Assembly: GCA_002434305.1 (NCBI GenBank)
Contig: DJJU01000011.1
Span: forward strand, 459,885-523,884
Reading direction: 5' to 3'
Length of the DNA: 64,000 bases
From: Alicycliphilus sp. UBA6560
GTDB lineage: Bacteria; Pseudomonadota; Gammaproteobacteria; Burkholderiales; Burkholderiaceae_C
A model generated the notes under the pieces. That model had not been told where the DNA came from and did no database searches. It was given only the letters and a program-made list of their open reading frames with translations. Shown piece by piece: positions 34,514-43,423 of the stretch. The translations under genes and the position numbers were made by a program. The first letter of the stretch is position 1. The number at the start of each line of letters is the position of its first letter.

Positions 34514-35704
34514 ATGCAACGCCGCACCCTGGTGGCTCTGGCCGCCCTCGCCAGCGCCACGCTGTCTGCCCCCGCCTTCGCGCAGTCCGAGATCCGCATC
34601 GCCCACGTCTACAGTAAGACCGGCCCGCTGGAGGCCTACGGCAAGCAGACCCAGGCCGGCTTGATGATGGGGCTGGACTACGCCACCGGCGGCACCATGA
34701 CCGTGGCCGGCAAGAAGCTGCTGGTGCTCGAGCGCGACGACCAGGGCAAGCCCGACCTGGGCAAGAGCCTGCTGGCGGCGGCCTACTCCGATGACAAGGC
34801 CGACATCGCCGTCGGCCCCACGTCCTCCGGCGTGGCGCTGGCCATGCTGCCGGTGGCCGAGGAGTACAAGAAAATCCTGCTGGTCGAGCCCGCCGTGGCC
34901 GACGCCATCACCGGCGACAAGTGGAACAAGTACATCTTCCGCACCGGCCGCAACAGCAGCCAGGACGCCATCAGCAACGCCGTGGCCATGGACAAGGAAG
35001 GCGTCACCGTGGCCACGCTGGCGCAGGACTACGCCTTCGGCCGCGATGGCGTGAAAGCCTTCAAGGACGCGCTCAAGCACGCCAAGATCGCGCACGAGGA
35101 ATACCTGCCGCAAAACACCACCGACTTCACGGCCGGCATCCAGCGCATTGTCGATGCGCTCAAGGACAAGCCCGGGCGCAAGGCCATCGAAGTCATCTGG
35201 GCCGGCGGCACCCCGCCCTTCAACGCCCTGGCGGCGCAGGACCTGAAGAAGCGCTTCGGCATCGAGGTCTTCACCGGCGGCAACATCCTGCCGGCCATGG
35301 CCGCGTACAAGAACTTCCCCGGCATGGAAGGCGCGACGTACTACTACTTCGGCATCCCCAAGAACCCGGTGAACGACGCCATGGTCGCCATGCACTACAA
35401 GCAGTACAAGACGCCGCCAGACTTCTTCACCGCCGGAGGCTTCTCGGCCGCCATGGCGCTGGTCACGGCGCTCAAGAGCACGAACGGTGAGACGGGCACG
35501 AACAAGCTCATCAAGGCCATGGAAGGCATGAGCTTCGAGACGCCCAAGGGCACGATGACCTTCCGCAAGGAGGATCACCAGGCCATGCAGAGCATGTACC
35601 ACTTCCGCATCAAGGACGACCCGGCCTTCGCCTGGGGCGTGCCCGAGCTGGTGCGCGAAATCAAGCCTGCGGAAATGCAGGTGCCGATCCGCAACACGCG
35701 CTGA
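34514..35704 (+). CDS. Periplasmic substrate-binding protein of a Liv-type ABC importer (first)
   Basis: A 396-residue precursor with a Sec signal peptide (MQRRTLVALAALASATLSAP, cut after AFA). The mature part has the type I periplasmic binding fold of the LivJ/AmiC family: IRIAHVYSKTGPLEAYGKQ, VGPTSSGVALAMLPVAEEY, TLAQDYAFGRDG. It is the first gene behind the sigma-54 promoter and precedes the PHB depolymerase and livGFHM. The ligand is unlikely to be simply leucine; the context suggests a hydroxyacid or oligomer, which is inference. ATG 34514 has AGGAGA ten bases upstream. Confidence 0.9.
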   Translation: MQRRTLVALAALASATLSAPAFAQSEIRIAHVYSKTGPLEAYGKQTQAGLMMGLDYATGGTMTVAGKKLLVLERDDQGKPDLGKSLLAAAYSDDKADIAVGPTSSGVALAMLPVAEEYKKILLVEPAVADAITGDKWNKYIFRTGRNSSQDAISNAVAMDKEGVTVATLAQDYAFGRDGVKAFKDALKHAKIAHEEYLPQNTTDFTAGIQRIVDALKDKPGRKAIEVIWAGGTPPFNALAAQDLKKRFGIEVFTGGNILPAMAAYKNFPGMEGATYYYFGIPKNPVNDAMVAMHYKQYKTPPDFFTAGGFSAAMALVTALKSTNGETGTNKLIKAMEGMSFETPKGTMTFRKEDHQAMQSMYHFRIKDDPAFAWGVPELVREIKPAEMQVPIRNTR

Positions 35705-35746
35705 ACCGGCCGCGCCCGGGCCGCACACGCCGCCCGGCTTGTACCG

Positions 35747-35768
35747 GCCCAGCCCACGGGCGCTGGGC
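35747..35768 (+). other. Hairpin between binding-protein and depolymerase genes
   Basis: GCCCAGC and GCTGGGC pair perfectly across an eight-base loop in the 120-base gap. There is no T run. Such a hairpin could protect the upstream binding-protein message and let it be more abundant than the rest of the operon, as is common for ABC importers. The rest of the gap is GC-rich with no gene. Confidence 0.35.
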
Positions 35769-35824
35769 ACCGCTCCTGGGGCGCAGCGTCGCTCCCATTT
35801 CCCACTGCACAGGAGAGATCAGCC

Positions 35825-37363
35825 ATGTCTTTGCATCAGTATGTGGCGGCCGCGGCACTGGCCGCCGCCGGCCTGGCGCACGCCGCGCCGCCGCTGGGTC
35901 AGTACAACATCGACACGACCCGCATCAGCGTCTCCGGCCTGTCCTCGGGCGGCTTCATGGCCAACCAGCTGGGCACCGCCTACTCGGCTACCTTCATGGG
36001 CGTGGGCATCTTCGCGGCCGGGCCGTACTTGTGCGCCGGGCAGAGCAACTACACGGCGTGCATGTACAACGCCACCATCAGCGCCGCGCAGCTCAGCGGC
36101 ATGCAGTCCAGCCTGGACGGCTACGCCGCCAGCGGCGCCATCGATCCCAAGGCGCAGCTGGCCCGGCAGAAGATCTACCTCTTCACCGGCACCAGCGACT
36201 ACACCGTCGGCCCCAACCTGACGGACGCGCTGCAGACCCAGTACCTGAACAACGGCGTGCCGGCGGGCAACATCGAATACGTCAAGCGCCCCGGCACGGC
36301 GCACGTGCTGCCCACCGACTTCGACAGCACGGGCAACAACGCCTGCAGCAGCAGCACCTCGCCCTACATCAGCAATTGCGGCTACGACGGCGCCAAGGCC
36401 GCCCTGAGCCACTTCTACGGCCCGCTCAACGCGCGCAGCAACGCGCCGGCGGCCGGCAACTACGTCGAGTTCGACCAGGCCGCCTACACCCAGGCCAACC
36501 CCGGCATGGCCAGCAACGGCTGGCTGTACGTGCCGCACAACTGCGCCACGGGCACACAGTGCAAGCTGCACGTCGTGCTGCACGGCTGCCAGCAGAGCAC
36601 GGACAAGATCGGCGACAAGTTCGTGAAGAACACCGGCTTCAGCCGCTGGGCCGACACCAACAACATCGTGGTGCTGTACCCACAGGCCAAGATCGACAAT
36701 AACAGCCGCTCCACGGCCAAGAGCGGCATGCTGCCCAACCCCAATGCCTGCTGGGACTGGGTGGGCTGGTACGGCGGCAACTTCGCGCAAAAGAGCGGCA
36801 CGCAGATGGCCGCCATCAAGGCCATGGTGGACCGCATCGCCTCGGGCCCGGGCTCCGGCCCCGGCAACGGCGGCGGCGATGACGGCGGGGGCACCAACCC
36901 GCCCGACCCGGTCCTGCCCGCGCCGGCCGGCCTGAGCGCTTCCAACGCCACCACCACCAGCATGGACCTGGCCTGGAGCGCCGTGCCCCGCGCCAGCGGC
37001 TACAACGTCTACCGCAACGGCAGCAAGGCCAATGCGCTCACCGTCCACGCCACGGCCTACACCGATTCGGCCCTCGCCGCCGCCACCACCTACAGCTGGA
37101 CGGTGCGCGCGCTGGACGGCAGCGGCGCCGAGGGTGCGGCGTCCGCCGCCGTCAGCGCCGCCACGCTGGCGCCTCCGGTCACCCCCGGAACCTGCACCAC
37201 GGCCAGCAACTACGCCCACGTGCAGGCCGGCCGCGCCGTGCTGCAGGGCGGCTACGCCATCGCCAAAGGTTCCGGGCAGAACATGGGGCTGTGGAACGTC
37301 TTCGTGACCACCCCGCTCAAGCAGACCGGCCCCGACTACTACGTGATCGGCACCTGCGGCTGA
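35825..37363 (+). CDS. phaZ: Extracellular poly(3-hydroxybutyrate) depolymerase, type 2 catalytic domain
   Basis: Secreted enzyme that cuts PHB granules outside the cell. The 512-residue precursor has a signal peptide ending near AHA. The lipase box G38-L-S40-S-G comes early, followed by an Asp candidate in FTGTSDYTVGPN, His in GTAHVLPTDF, and then the oxyanion VVLHGCQQS. Ser before the oxyanion His is the circularly permuted order of type 2 depolymerases. A Gly/Asp-rich hinge (about 340-360) leads to a fibronectin type III linker (AGLSASNATTTSMDLAW) and a C-terminal substrate-binding domain starting near CTTASNYAHVQAGRA. It is followed by the ABC importer genes. Confidence 0.93.
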   Translation: MSLHQYVAAAALAAAGLAHAAPPLGQYNIDTTRISVSGLSSGGFMANQLGTAYSATFMGVGIFAAGPYLCAGQSNYTACMYNATISAAQLSGMQSSLDGYAASGAIDPKAQLARQKIYLFTGTSDYTVGPNLTDALQTQYLNNGVPAGNIEYVKRPGTAHVLPTDFDSTGNNACSSSTSPYISNCGYDGAKAALSHFYGPLNARSNAPAAGNYVEFDQAAYTQANPGMASNGWLYVPHNCATGTQCKLHVVLHGCQQSTDKIGDKFVKNTGFSRWADTNNIVVLYPQAKIDNNSRSTAKSGMLPNPNACWDWVGWYGGNFAQKSGTQMAAIKAMVDRIASGPGSGPGNGGGDDGGGTNPPDPVLPAPAGLSASNATTTSMDLAWSAVPRASGYNVYRNGSKANALTVHATAYTDSALAAATTYSWTVRALDGSGAEGAASAAVSAATLAPPVTPGTCTTASNYAHVQAGRAVLQGGYAIAKGSGQNMGLWNVFVTTPLKQTGPDYYVIGTCG

Positions 37364-37396
37364 GCCACGCGGCCGTTTCCTCCTGCAGATGCATCC

Positions 37397-38170
37397 ATGG
37401 GCACACTGACCACCGAGAACCTGACCATCCGCTTCGGCGGCCACGTGGCCGTGGATGGGGTGAGCTGCTCGTTCGAGCCGGGCACGCTCACCGCCATCGT
37501 CGGGCCCAACGGGGCCGGCAAGACGACGTACTTCAACCTGATCTCGGGCCAGCTCAAGGCCAGCAGCGGCCGGGTGCGGCTGGGCGGGCGCGAGTTGACC
37601 GGGCTGCCGGCCTCGGCGCGCACGCGCGCCGGGTTGGGGCGGGCCTTTCAGCTGACCAACCTGTTCCCGTCCCTGTCCGTGCTGGAGAACGTGCGCCTGG
37701 CCGTGCAGGCCACGCAGCGCGGCGCGCACCGGCGCGGTCTGAACCTGTGGAGCGTGTGGAGCGACCACCGCCAGCTGACCGACCGCGCCAGGGGCATCCT
37801 GGAATCCGTCGCTCTGCAATCGCGCGCCGACAGCCCCGTGGCCAGCCTGCCGCACGGCGACCAGCGCAAGCTGGAGGTGGCGCTGTTGATGGCGCTGGAG
37901 CCGCAGGTCTACATGTTCGACGAGCCCACGGCCGGCATGAGCCACGATGAGGCGCCCGTCATCCTCGACCTGATCCGCCGCTTGAAGCAGGACCGCAGCA
38001 AGACCATTTTGCTGGTCGAGCACAAGATGGACGTGGTGCGCGAGCTGGCGGACCGCATCGTGGTGCTGACCAATGGCCAGCTGGTGGCCGACGGCCCGCC
38101 CGAGGAGGTCATGGCCAGCAGCGTGGTGCAGGAGGCCTACCTGGGCCGCCGCCGGCAGGAGGCCGCATGA
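37397..38170 (+). CDS. livG: ABC importer ATPase LivG-type
   Basis: Cytoplasmic ATPase of a branched-chain-amino-acid-type importer. The 257 residues hold Walker A VGPNGAGKTT, Q-loop FQLTNLFPSL, the signature as LPHGDQRKLEVA (a usual LivG variant), Walker B VYMFDEPTAG and the H-loop LLVEHKMD. The long insert after the Q-loop is typical of LivG. ATGA overlap with livF. Part of the run from the sigma-54 promoter. Confidence 0.93.
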   Translation: MGTLTTENLTIRFGGHVAVDGVSCSFEPGTLTAIVGPNGAGKTTYFNLISGQLKASSGRVRLGGRELTGLPASARTRAGLGRAFQLTNLFPSLSVLENVRLAVQATQRGAHRRGLNLWSVWSDHRQLTDRARGILESVALQSRADSPVASLPHGDQRKLEVALLMALEPQVYMFDEPTAGMSHDEAPVILDLIRRLKQDRSKTILLVEHKMDVVRELADRIVVLTNGQLVADGPPEEVMASSVVQEAYLGRRRQEAA

Positions 38171-38907
38171 GCAGCAGCAGCGGCAACGACGACCTGCTGA
38201 CCCTGCAAGGCGTGCACACGCACATCGGCGCGTACCACATCCTGCACGGCGTCGACCTGGCCGTGCCGCGCGGCGAGCTGACCATGCTGCTGGGGCGCAA
38301 CGGCGCCGGCAAGACCACCACGCTGCGCACCATCATGGGCCTGTGGCGGGCCTCGCAGGGCAGCGTGCGCTTTGGCGGGCAGGACATCACGCAGCTGGCC
38401 ACGCCGCAGATCGCCCGTTCGAACATCGCCTACGTGCCCGAGAACATGGGCATCTTCGCGGACCTGACGGTGCAGGAAAACCTGCTGCTGGCCGCCCGCG
38501 GCGCACAGCGCGCCGCGCAGATGGACCAGGCGCGGCTGCAGTGGATCTTCCAGCTCTTCCCGGCCGTGGAGAAGTTCTGGCGCCACCCGGCGGGCAAGCT
38601 CTCGGGCGGGCAAAAGCAGATGCTGGCCGTGGCCCGCGCCATCGTCGAGCCACGCGACCTGCTCATCGTGGACGAGCCCAGCAAGGGCCTGGCGCCGGCC
38701 ATCATCGACAACATGATCGACGCCTTCGCGCAGCTGAAAGCCGGCGGCGCGACGATCCTGCTGGTGGAGCAGAACCTGGACTTCGCGCGCCAGCTGGGCG
38801 ACGGCGTGGCCGTGATGGACAACGGCCGCGTGGTGCATTCAGGCCGCATGGCCGCGCTGGCGGCCGACGAGCAGCTGCAGCGCTCGCTGCTGGGGCTGGC
38901 CCTATGA
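38167..38907 (+). CDS. livF: ABC importer ATPase LivF-type
   Basis: Second ATPase of the importer, 246 residues: Walker A LGRNGAGKTT, signature LSGGQKQMLAVA, Walker B LLIVDEPSKGLAP, H-loop LLVEQNLD. The segment YVPENMGIFADLTVQENL is characteristic of LivF. It starts within the livG stop. The gap to livH contains repeat copy 8. Confidence 0.93.
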   Translation: MSSSSGNDDLLTLQGVHTHIGAYHILHGVDLAVPRGELTMLLGRNGAGKTTTLRTIMGLWRASQGSVRFGGQDITQLATPQIARSNIAYVPENMGIFADLTVQENLLLAARGAQRAAQMDQARLQWIFQLFPAVEKFWRHPAGKLSGGQKQMLAVARAIVEPRDLLIVDEPSKGLAPAIIDNMIDAFAQLKAGGATILLVEQNLDFARQLGDGVAVMDNGRVVHSGRMAALAADEQLQRSLLGLAL

Positions 38908-38918
38908 ACTTCAAACTT

Positions 38919-38970
38919 TTTTGGCCTCCAGCCCTTGCCAGACAAGCGTTGGCAGCTATTCGAACCATAG
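38919..38970 (+). repeat. Dispersed intergenic repeat, copy 8
   Basis: Forward copy: TTGGCCTCCAGCCCTTGCCA, GACAAGCGTTGGCAGCTATT, then CGAACCATAG. One paired change in each arm (C/G to C and T) weakens the stem slightly. It fills the livF-livH gap inside an operon, followed by a strong Shine-Dalgarno. Confidence 0.82.
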
Positions 38971-38989
38971 CATTCCAGGAGGCAGCGAG

Positions 38990-39973
38990 ATGAGCGCCCG
39001 CGACCTGGACTGGCGCCCCCTGGCCCTGGTGCCGCTGCTGGCGCTGATCGCCGCGCCGCTGGTCGGCTCGGCCTCGACCTGGCTGACGCTGACCGTGGCC
39101 GGGCTGGCCATGGGCATGATCATCTTCATCATCGCCTCGGGCCTGACGCTGGTCTTCGGCCTAATGGACGTGCTGAACTTCGGCCACGGCGTGTTCATCG
39201 CCCTGGGCGCCTTCGTGGCCACCAGCGTGCTGGGCGCCATGGGCGACTGGACAGCTTCAGCCGCGCTGTGGCGCAACCTGGTGGCGGTGCTGCCGGCCAT
39301 GGTGGTGGCGATGCTGGTGGCCGGCGCCGTGGGCCTGGCCTTCGAGCGCTTCATCGTGCGGCCCGTGTACGGCCAGCACCTCAAGCAGATCCTCATCACC
39401 ATGGGCGGGATGATCATCGGCGAGGAGCTGATCAAGGTGGTCTGGGGCCCGCAGCAGATCCCGCTGCCGCTGCCCGCGGGCATGCGTGGCTCGCTGCTGG
39501 TGGGTGACGCGGCCATCGAGAAGTACCGCCTGATCGCGGTGGTCGTGGGCCTGGCGGTGTTCGCCCTGCTGGCCTGGACGCTGGCGCGCACCAAGGTCGG
39601 CCTGCTGATTCGCGCCGGCGTGCAGGACCGCGAGATGGTCGAGAGCCTGGGCTACCGCATCCGGCGGCTGTTCGTGGGCGTGTTCGTGGTGGGCTCGGCG
39701 CTGGCCGGCCTGGGCGGCGTGATGTGGGGGCTGTACCAGCAGAGCGTGGTGCCGCAGATGGGCGCGCAGGTCAACATCCTGATCTTCATCGTCATCATCA
39801 TCGGCGGCCTGGGCTCTACCTCCGGCGCGCTGATCGGCGCGCTGCTGGTGGGGCTGATGGCCAACTACACGGGCTTTTTGCTGCCCAAGGTAGCGCTGTT
39901 TTCCAACATCGCACTGATGGTGGCCATCCTGCTGTGGCGGCCGCAGGGCCTGTTTCCAGTCACGAGCCGATGA
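38990..39973 (+). CDS. livH: ABC importer permease LivH-type
   Basis: Inner-membrane permease of 327 residues with about eight membrane helices. Family landmarks are SGLTLVFGLMDVLNFGHGVFIALGAF near residue 55, the ERFIVRPVYGQHLKQILITMG segment, and GGLGSTSGALIGALLVGL for ATPase contact. ATG 38990 has AGGAGG eight bases upstream; the frame extends upstream through the repeat without likeness to LivH. Pairs with livM. Confidence 0.93.
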   Translation: MSARDLDWRPLALVPLLALIAAPLVGSASTWLTLTVAGLAMGMIIFIIASGLTLVFGLMDVLNFGHGVFIALGAFVATSVLGAMGDWTASAALWRNLVAVLPAMVVAMLVAGAVGLAFERFIVRPVYGQHLKQILITMGGMIIGEELIKVVWGPQQIPLPLPAGMRGSLLVGDAAIEKYRLIAVVVGLAVFALLAWTLARTKVGLLIRAGVQDREMVESLGYRIRRLFVGVFVVGSALAGLGGVMWGLYQQSVVPQMGAQVNILIFIVIIIGGLGSTSGALIGALLVGLMANYTGFLLPKVALFSNIALMVAILLWRPQGLFPVTSR

Positions 39974-40110
39974 GATACCCCCTGAGTCGCTTCGCGCCTT
40001 CACCCTGCAAGGGAGACGCCACCCGTGCGGCGGGGCGGCCCTTGCACGGTGGCCGCTGGCCCAGGTGGCGCCCAAGCAGGGCGCCGCAGCCCTGCGCAGG
40101 GCGCACCGGG
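39966..40110 (+). repeat. Possible second intergenic repeat family between livH and livM
   Basis: The 160-base gap starts CCCCCTGAGTCGCTTCGCGC and continues with GGGAGACGCCACC, GCGGGGCGGCCCTTG and GTGGCCGCTGGCCCAGGTGG. I recall strings of this kind as a common intergenic filler in Comamonadaceae genomes, but only one copy is in this window, so this rests on memory. No reading frame or promoter is seen in it. Confidence 0.4.
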
Positions 40111-40133
40111 GCACAGAAGAAAGGCACATCCGC

Positions 40134-41192
40134 ATGCTGAACCGCCTTCTCTCCGGCGACTACCCGCGCAACCGCGTGCTGGCGGCCCTTCTGGTGGCCA
40201 TCTTCGTCGGGCTGCTGCTGGCGCCCTTCCTGTTTCCCGGCGTCAAGGCGCTGAACGTGGCGGCCAAGGTGCTGATCTTCGTGGTGCTGGTGGCCAGCTT
40301 CGACCTGCTGCTGGGCTACACCGGCATCGTCAGTTTTGCGCACACCATGTTCTTCGGCATCGGCGCCTACGGCATCGCCATCGCCACCACACGCATGGGC
40401 GCCACCTGGGGCGCACTGGCCGCGGGCACGGCCGGGGCGCTGGCCCTGTCGCTGCTGCTGTCGCTGGCGGTGGGACTGTTTTCGCTGCGGGTGCGTGCCA
40501 TCTTCTTCGCCATGATCACGCTGGCCGTGGCGGCGGCGTTCCAGACGCTGGCCTCGCAGCTGTCGGAGCTGACGGGCGGCGAGGACGGCCTCACCTTCCG
40601 CGTGCCCGAGCTGCTGTCGCCGAGCTTCGAGCCGTTCGAGGAGCCCTTCCTGGGCGTGTCCATCGACGGGCGGCTGATCTCGTACTACCTGCTGTTCGTG
40701 ATGGCCACGCTGCTGGTGCTGGCGCTGCTGCGCATCGTCAATTCGCCCTTCGGCCGGGTGCTGCAGGCCATCCGCGAGAACGAGTTCCGCGCCGAGGCCA
40801 TCGGCTACCGGGTGGTGGTGTACCGCACCCTGTCGTCGGTGCTGTCGGCGCTGTTCGCCACCCTGGCCGGCTGCATGCTGGCCCTCTGGCTGCGCTACAA
40901 CGGGCCCGACACCTCGCTGTCCTTCGAAATCATGATGGATGTGCTGCTGATCGTGGTCATCGGCGGCATGGGCACGCTGTACGGCTCGGCCATCGGCGCC
41001 GTGCTGTTCCTCGTCGCCCAAAGCTATCTGCAGGACCTGCTGCGCCTGGGGAGCGAGGCCACCACAGGCCTGCCCTGGCTGTCCGCCCTGCTCAGCCCCG
41101 ACCGCTGGCTGCTGTGGCTGGGCCTGCTGTTCGTGTTGTCGGTTTATTACTTCCCCACCGGCGTGGTGGGGCGCTTGCGTTCACGCCATTGA
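40134..41192 (+). CDS. livM: ABC importer permease LivM-type
   Basis: Second permease, 352 residues, about ten membrane helices. Landmarks are FDLLLGYTGIVSFAHTMFFGIGAYG and IRENEFRAEAIGYRVVVYR (the ATPase-contact loop). VIGGMGTLYGSAIGAVLFL near the C-terminus is also typical. ATG 40134 is chosen since the upstream open frame (from 40065) is GC-rich filler. It completes a Liv-type importer with two ATPases and two permeases. Confidence 0.93.
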   Translation: MLNRLLSGDYPRNRVLAALLVAIFVGLLLAPFLFPGVKALNVAAKVLIFVVLVASFDLLLGYTGIVSFAHTMFFGIGAYGIAIATTRMGATWGALAAGTAGALALSLLLSLAVGLFSLRVRAIFFAMITLAVAAAFQTLASQLSELTGGEDGLTFRVPELLSPSFEPFEEPFLGVSIDGRLISYYLLFVMATLLVLALLRIVNSPFGRVLQAIRENEFRAEAIGYRVVVYRTLSSVLSALFATLAGCMLALWLRYNGPDTSLSFEIMMDVLLIVVIGGMGTLYGSAIGAVLFLVAQSYLQDLLRLGSEATTGLPWLSALLSPDRWLLWLGLLFVLSVYYFPTGVVGRLRSRH

Positions 41193-41217
41193 AACCCACT
41201 ACTACCAGGAGACAAGC

Positions 41218-43416
41218 ATGCAAGAGACCCACCTTTCCCACCACAGCGCAGCGCGCTGGGCGTTGACGGCCGCCGCAGCCGCCGTCCTGGCCGCCTGCGG
41301 CGGCGGCAGCGGCGGCTCCCTGGGGCCATCCAACGAGTTGCCGGCGGGCGTGCGCGAGATCAGCGCCACCGCCTACCCGGCCACCACCGTCGGCAGTGGC
41401 AGCACCGCCGCCACGCAAGACCTGCTGACGGGCGGCATCGGCAAGACCGGCCTGGGCGCTGCCGCCGCGCCGGCCTACGCCGACCCGGCCCACCCGACGG
41501 CCGCCGAGCTGCGCCGCAACGCCCTGTACTCCAACTACCGCGGCATCCTCGACCCGCTGCCCGGCGGTGGCTACGGCACTTTGTATGGCCCCAACGTCAC
41601 GGCCGACGGCCAGGTGACCAGCAGCGAAGGCCTGATCCCCGGCCACGAATATCTGGCGGTGCTCGACGACGGCTCCAGCCGCAAGCAGACCGTGATCGCG
41701 GTGCAGGTGCCCGACAGCTTCAGCGCCGCCAACCCCTGCATCGTGCTGGGCGCCTCCTCGGGCTCGCGCGGCGTCTACGGCGCCATCGGCACGGCCGGCG
41801 AGTGGGGCCTGAAGAAGGGCTGCGCCGTGGCGTTGACCGACGCCGGCAAGGGCGTGGGCCTGCACAACCTGGCCGACGACACGGTAAACCAGCTCGACGG
41901 CACGCGCGCCACGCGCAGCGCAGCCGGCAACCAGAGCTTCTTCACCGCCCTGGGCGACGCGGCGCGTGCGGCCTACAACGCAGCCTTCCCCAATCGCATC
42001 GCCGTCAAGCACGCGCATTCGCAGCAAAACCCCGAGAAGGACTGGGGCAGCGACACGCTGGCCGCCGGCCGCTACGCGCTGTACGTGCTGAATGCGCGCT
42101 ACGGCACGGCCGCCAATCCGGTGCCGTTCACCAAGGGCAACACGGTGGTCATCGCGGGCTCGGCCTCCAATGGCGGCGCGGCCTCGCTGCGTGCGGCCGA
42201 GCAGGACGGCGAAGGCCTGATCGACGGCGTGGTGGCCTCCGAGCCCGTCACCGAGATGCCCACCGCCAGCGGCTATGGCATCCAGTTCGGCGGCGCGCCC
42301 GTGGCCGGCTACGGCCGCACGCTGGCCGAGTACACCACCTACGGCAACATCTACCAGCCCTGCGCCGCGCTGGCGGCCGACGCGGCACTGACCGAGGTCT
42401 CGATCTACAACTACATCGGCCTGACGTCCATGACGGCGCGCGCCACCGCGCGCTGCGATGGCCTGGCCGCCAAGGGTCTGGTGAGCGGCGCCACCACCGC
42501 CGAGCGCGCGGCCGATGCGCTGGCCCGGCTGCACACCTACGGCTGGTCAGCCGAGAACGACACCATGCACAACGCCCACTACGCTTTGGGCAACGGGCCC
42601 ATCCTGTCGGCCATGTACACCATGGCCTACGGCCGCTTCGCCGCCGACGCCAACCTGTGCGCCACCAGCTTCGCGGCCGCCAGCCTGACGGGCGACGTGG
42701 TCGCCGCCACGCCCACCGCGCTGGCGCAGAGCTTTGCCACCGCCAACGGCACGGCCAACGGCACGCCGGCCACGGTGATCTACAACGATTCGGTGGGCGG
42801 GGCCAAGGCCTGGCAGTTCGCCGTCTCGCCCTCCACCGGCGCGGCCGACCTGGGGCTGGACAACGCGCTGTGCCAGCACGCGCTGGTCAGCGGCAAGGAC
42901 CTGGCGACGGGTGTCGCGCTCACGGCCTCGAGCACGCCCACCAAGGCCGACAGCGACAAGGTGCGTGCCGGCATCCAGGAGGTGCTGCACAGCGCCAACC
43001 TGCGCGGCAAGCCGGCCATCATCGTGGCCGGCCGCAGCGATGCGCTGGTGCCGGTGAACAACAACGCGCGCGCCTACACGGCGCTCAACCGCACGATCGA
43101 AGGCACGTCGAGCAAGCTGCGCTACATCGAGGTCGTGAACGGCCAGCACTTCGACGCTTTCTTGCCGTTTGCGGGCTTTGACACCCGCTTCGTGCCGCTG
43201 CACCCGTACTTCAACCAGGCCATGGACGCGATGTGGGCCCACCTGAAGAACGGCGCAGCCCTGCCCGCCAGCCAGGTGGTGCGCACCACGCCGCGCGGCG
43301 GCACGCCCGGTGCGGCGCCCGCGATCACCGCGGCCAACGTGCCGCCCTTCGTGGCCGCGCCGGCAGCGGGCGAGCAGATCGGCTTTGCCGGCTCGTCCCT
43401 CACCGTGCCCCGCTGA
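41218..43416 (+). CDS. 3-hydroxybutyrate oligomer hydrolase, lipoprotein
   Basis: Cleaves D-3-hydroxybutyrate oligomers released from PHB to monomer. The 732-residue product has a lipobox (AVLAAC, Cys about 27) followed by a Gly/Ser run, so it is predicted as an outer-membrane or periplasmic lipoprotein. Family features seen are IVLGASSGSRGVYGAIGTAGEWGLKKG, the nucleophile segment VVIAGSASNGGAAS, GRSDALVPVNNNARAY with a charge-relay Asp, and VVNGQHFDAF for His. The length suits the 3HB-oligomer hydrolase family. It lies 26 bases after livM and just before a second binding protein. Confidence 0.9.
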   Translation: MQETHLSHHSAARWALTAAAAAVLAACGGGSGGSLGPSNELPAGVREISATAYPATTVGSGSTAATQDLLTGGIGKTGLGAAAAPAYADPAHPTAAELRRNALYSNYRGILDPLPGGGYGTLYGPNVTADGQVTSSEGLIPGHEYLAVLDDGSSRKQTVIAVQVPDSFSAANPCIVLGASSGSRGVYGAIGTAGEWGLKKGCAVALTDAGKGVGLHNLADDTVNQLDGTRATRSAAGNQSFFTALGDAARAAYNAAFPNRIAVKHAHSQQNPEKDWGSDTLAAGRYALYVLNARYGTAANPVPFTKGNTVVIAGSASNGGAASLRAAEQDGEGLIDGVVASEPVTEMPTASGYGIQFGGAPVAGYGRTLAEYTTYGNIYQPCAALAADAALTEVSIYNYIGLTSMTARATARCDGLAAKGLVSGATTAERAADALARLHTYGWSAENDTMHNAHYALGNGPILSAMYTMAYGRFAADANLCATSFAAASLTGDVVAATPTALAQSFATANGTANGTPATVIYNDSVGGAKAWQFAVSPSTGAADLGLDNALCQHALVSGKDLATGVALTASSTPTKADSDKVRAGIQEVLHSANLRGKPAIIVAGRSDALVPVNNNARAYTALNRTIEGTSSKLRYIEVVNGQHFDAFLPFAGFDTRFVPLHPYFNQAMDAMWAHLKNGAALPASQVVRTTPRGGTPGAAPAITAANVPPFVAAPAAGEQIGFAGSSLTVPR

Positions 43417-43423
43417 GGCCGGC

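Noticed and set aside
35819..38023. 734-codon open frame on the minus strand opposite phaZ and livG
   Set aside because: It is antisense to two well-recognised genes, consists of Gly/Ala/Arg/His-rich residues typical of GC-rich shadow frames, and shows no domain.
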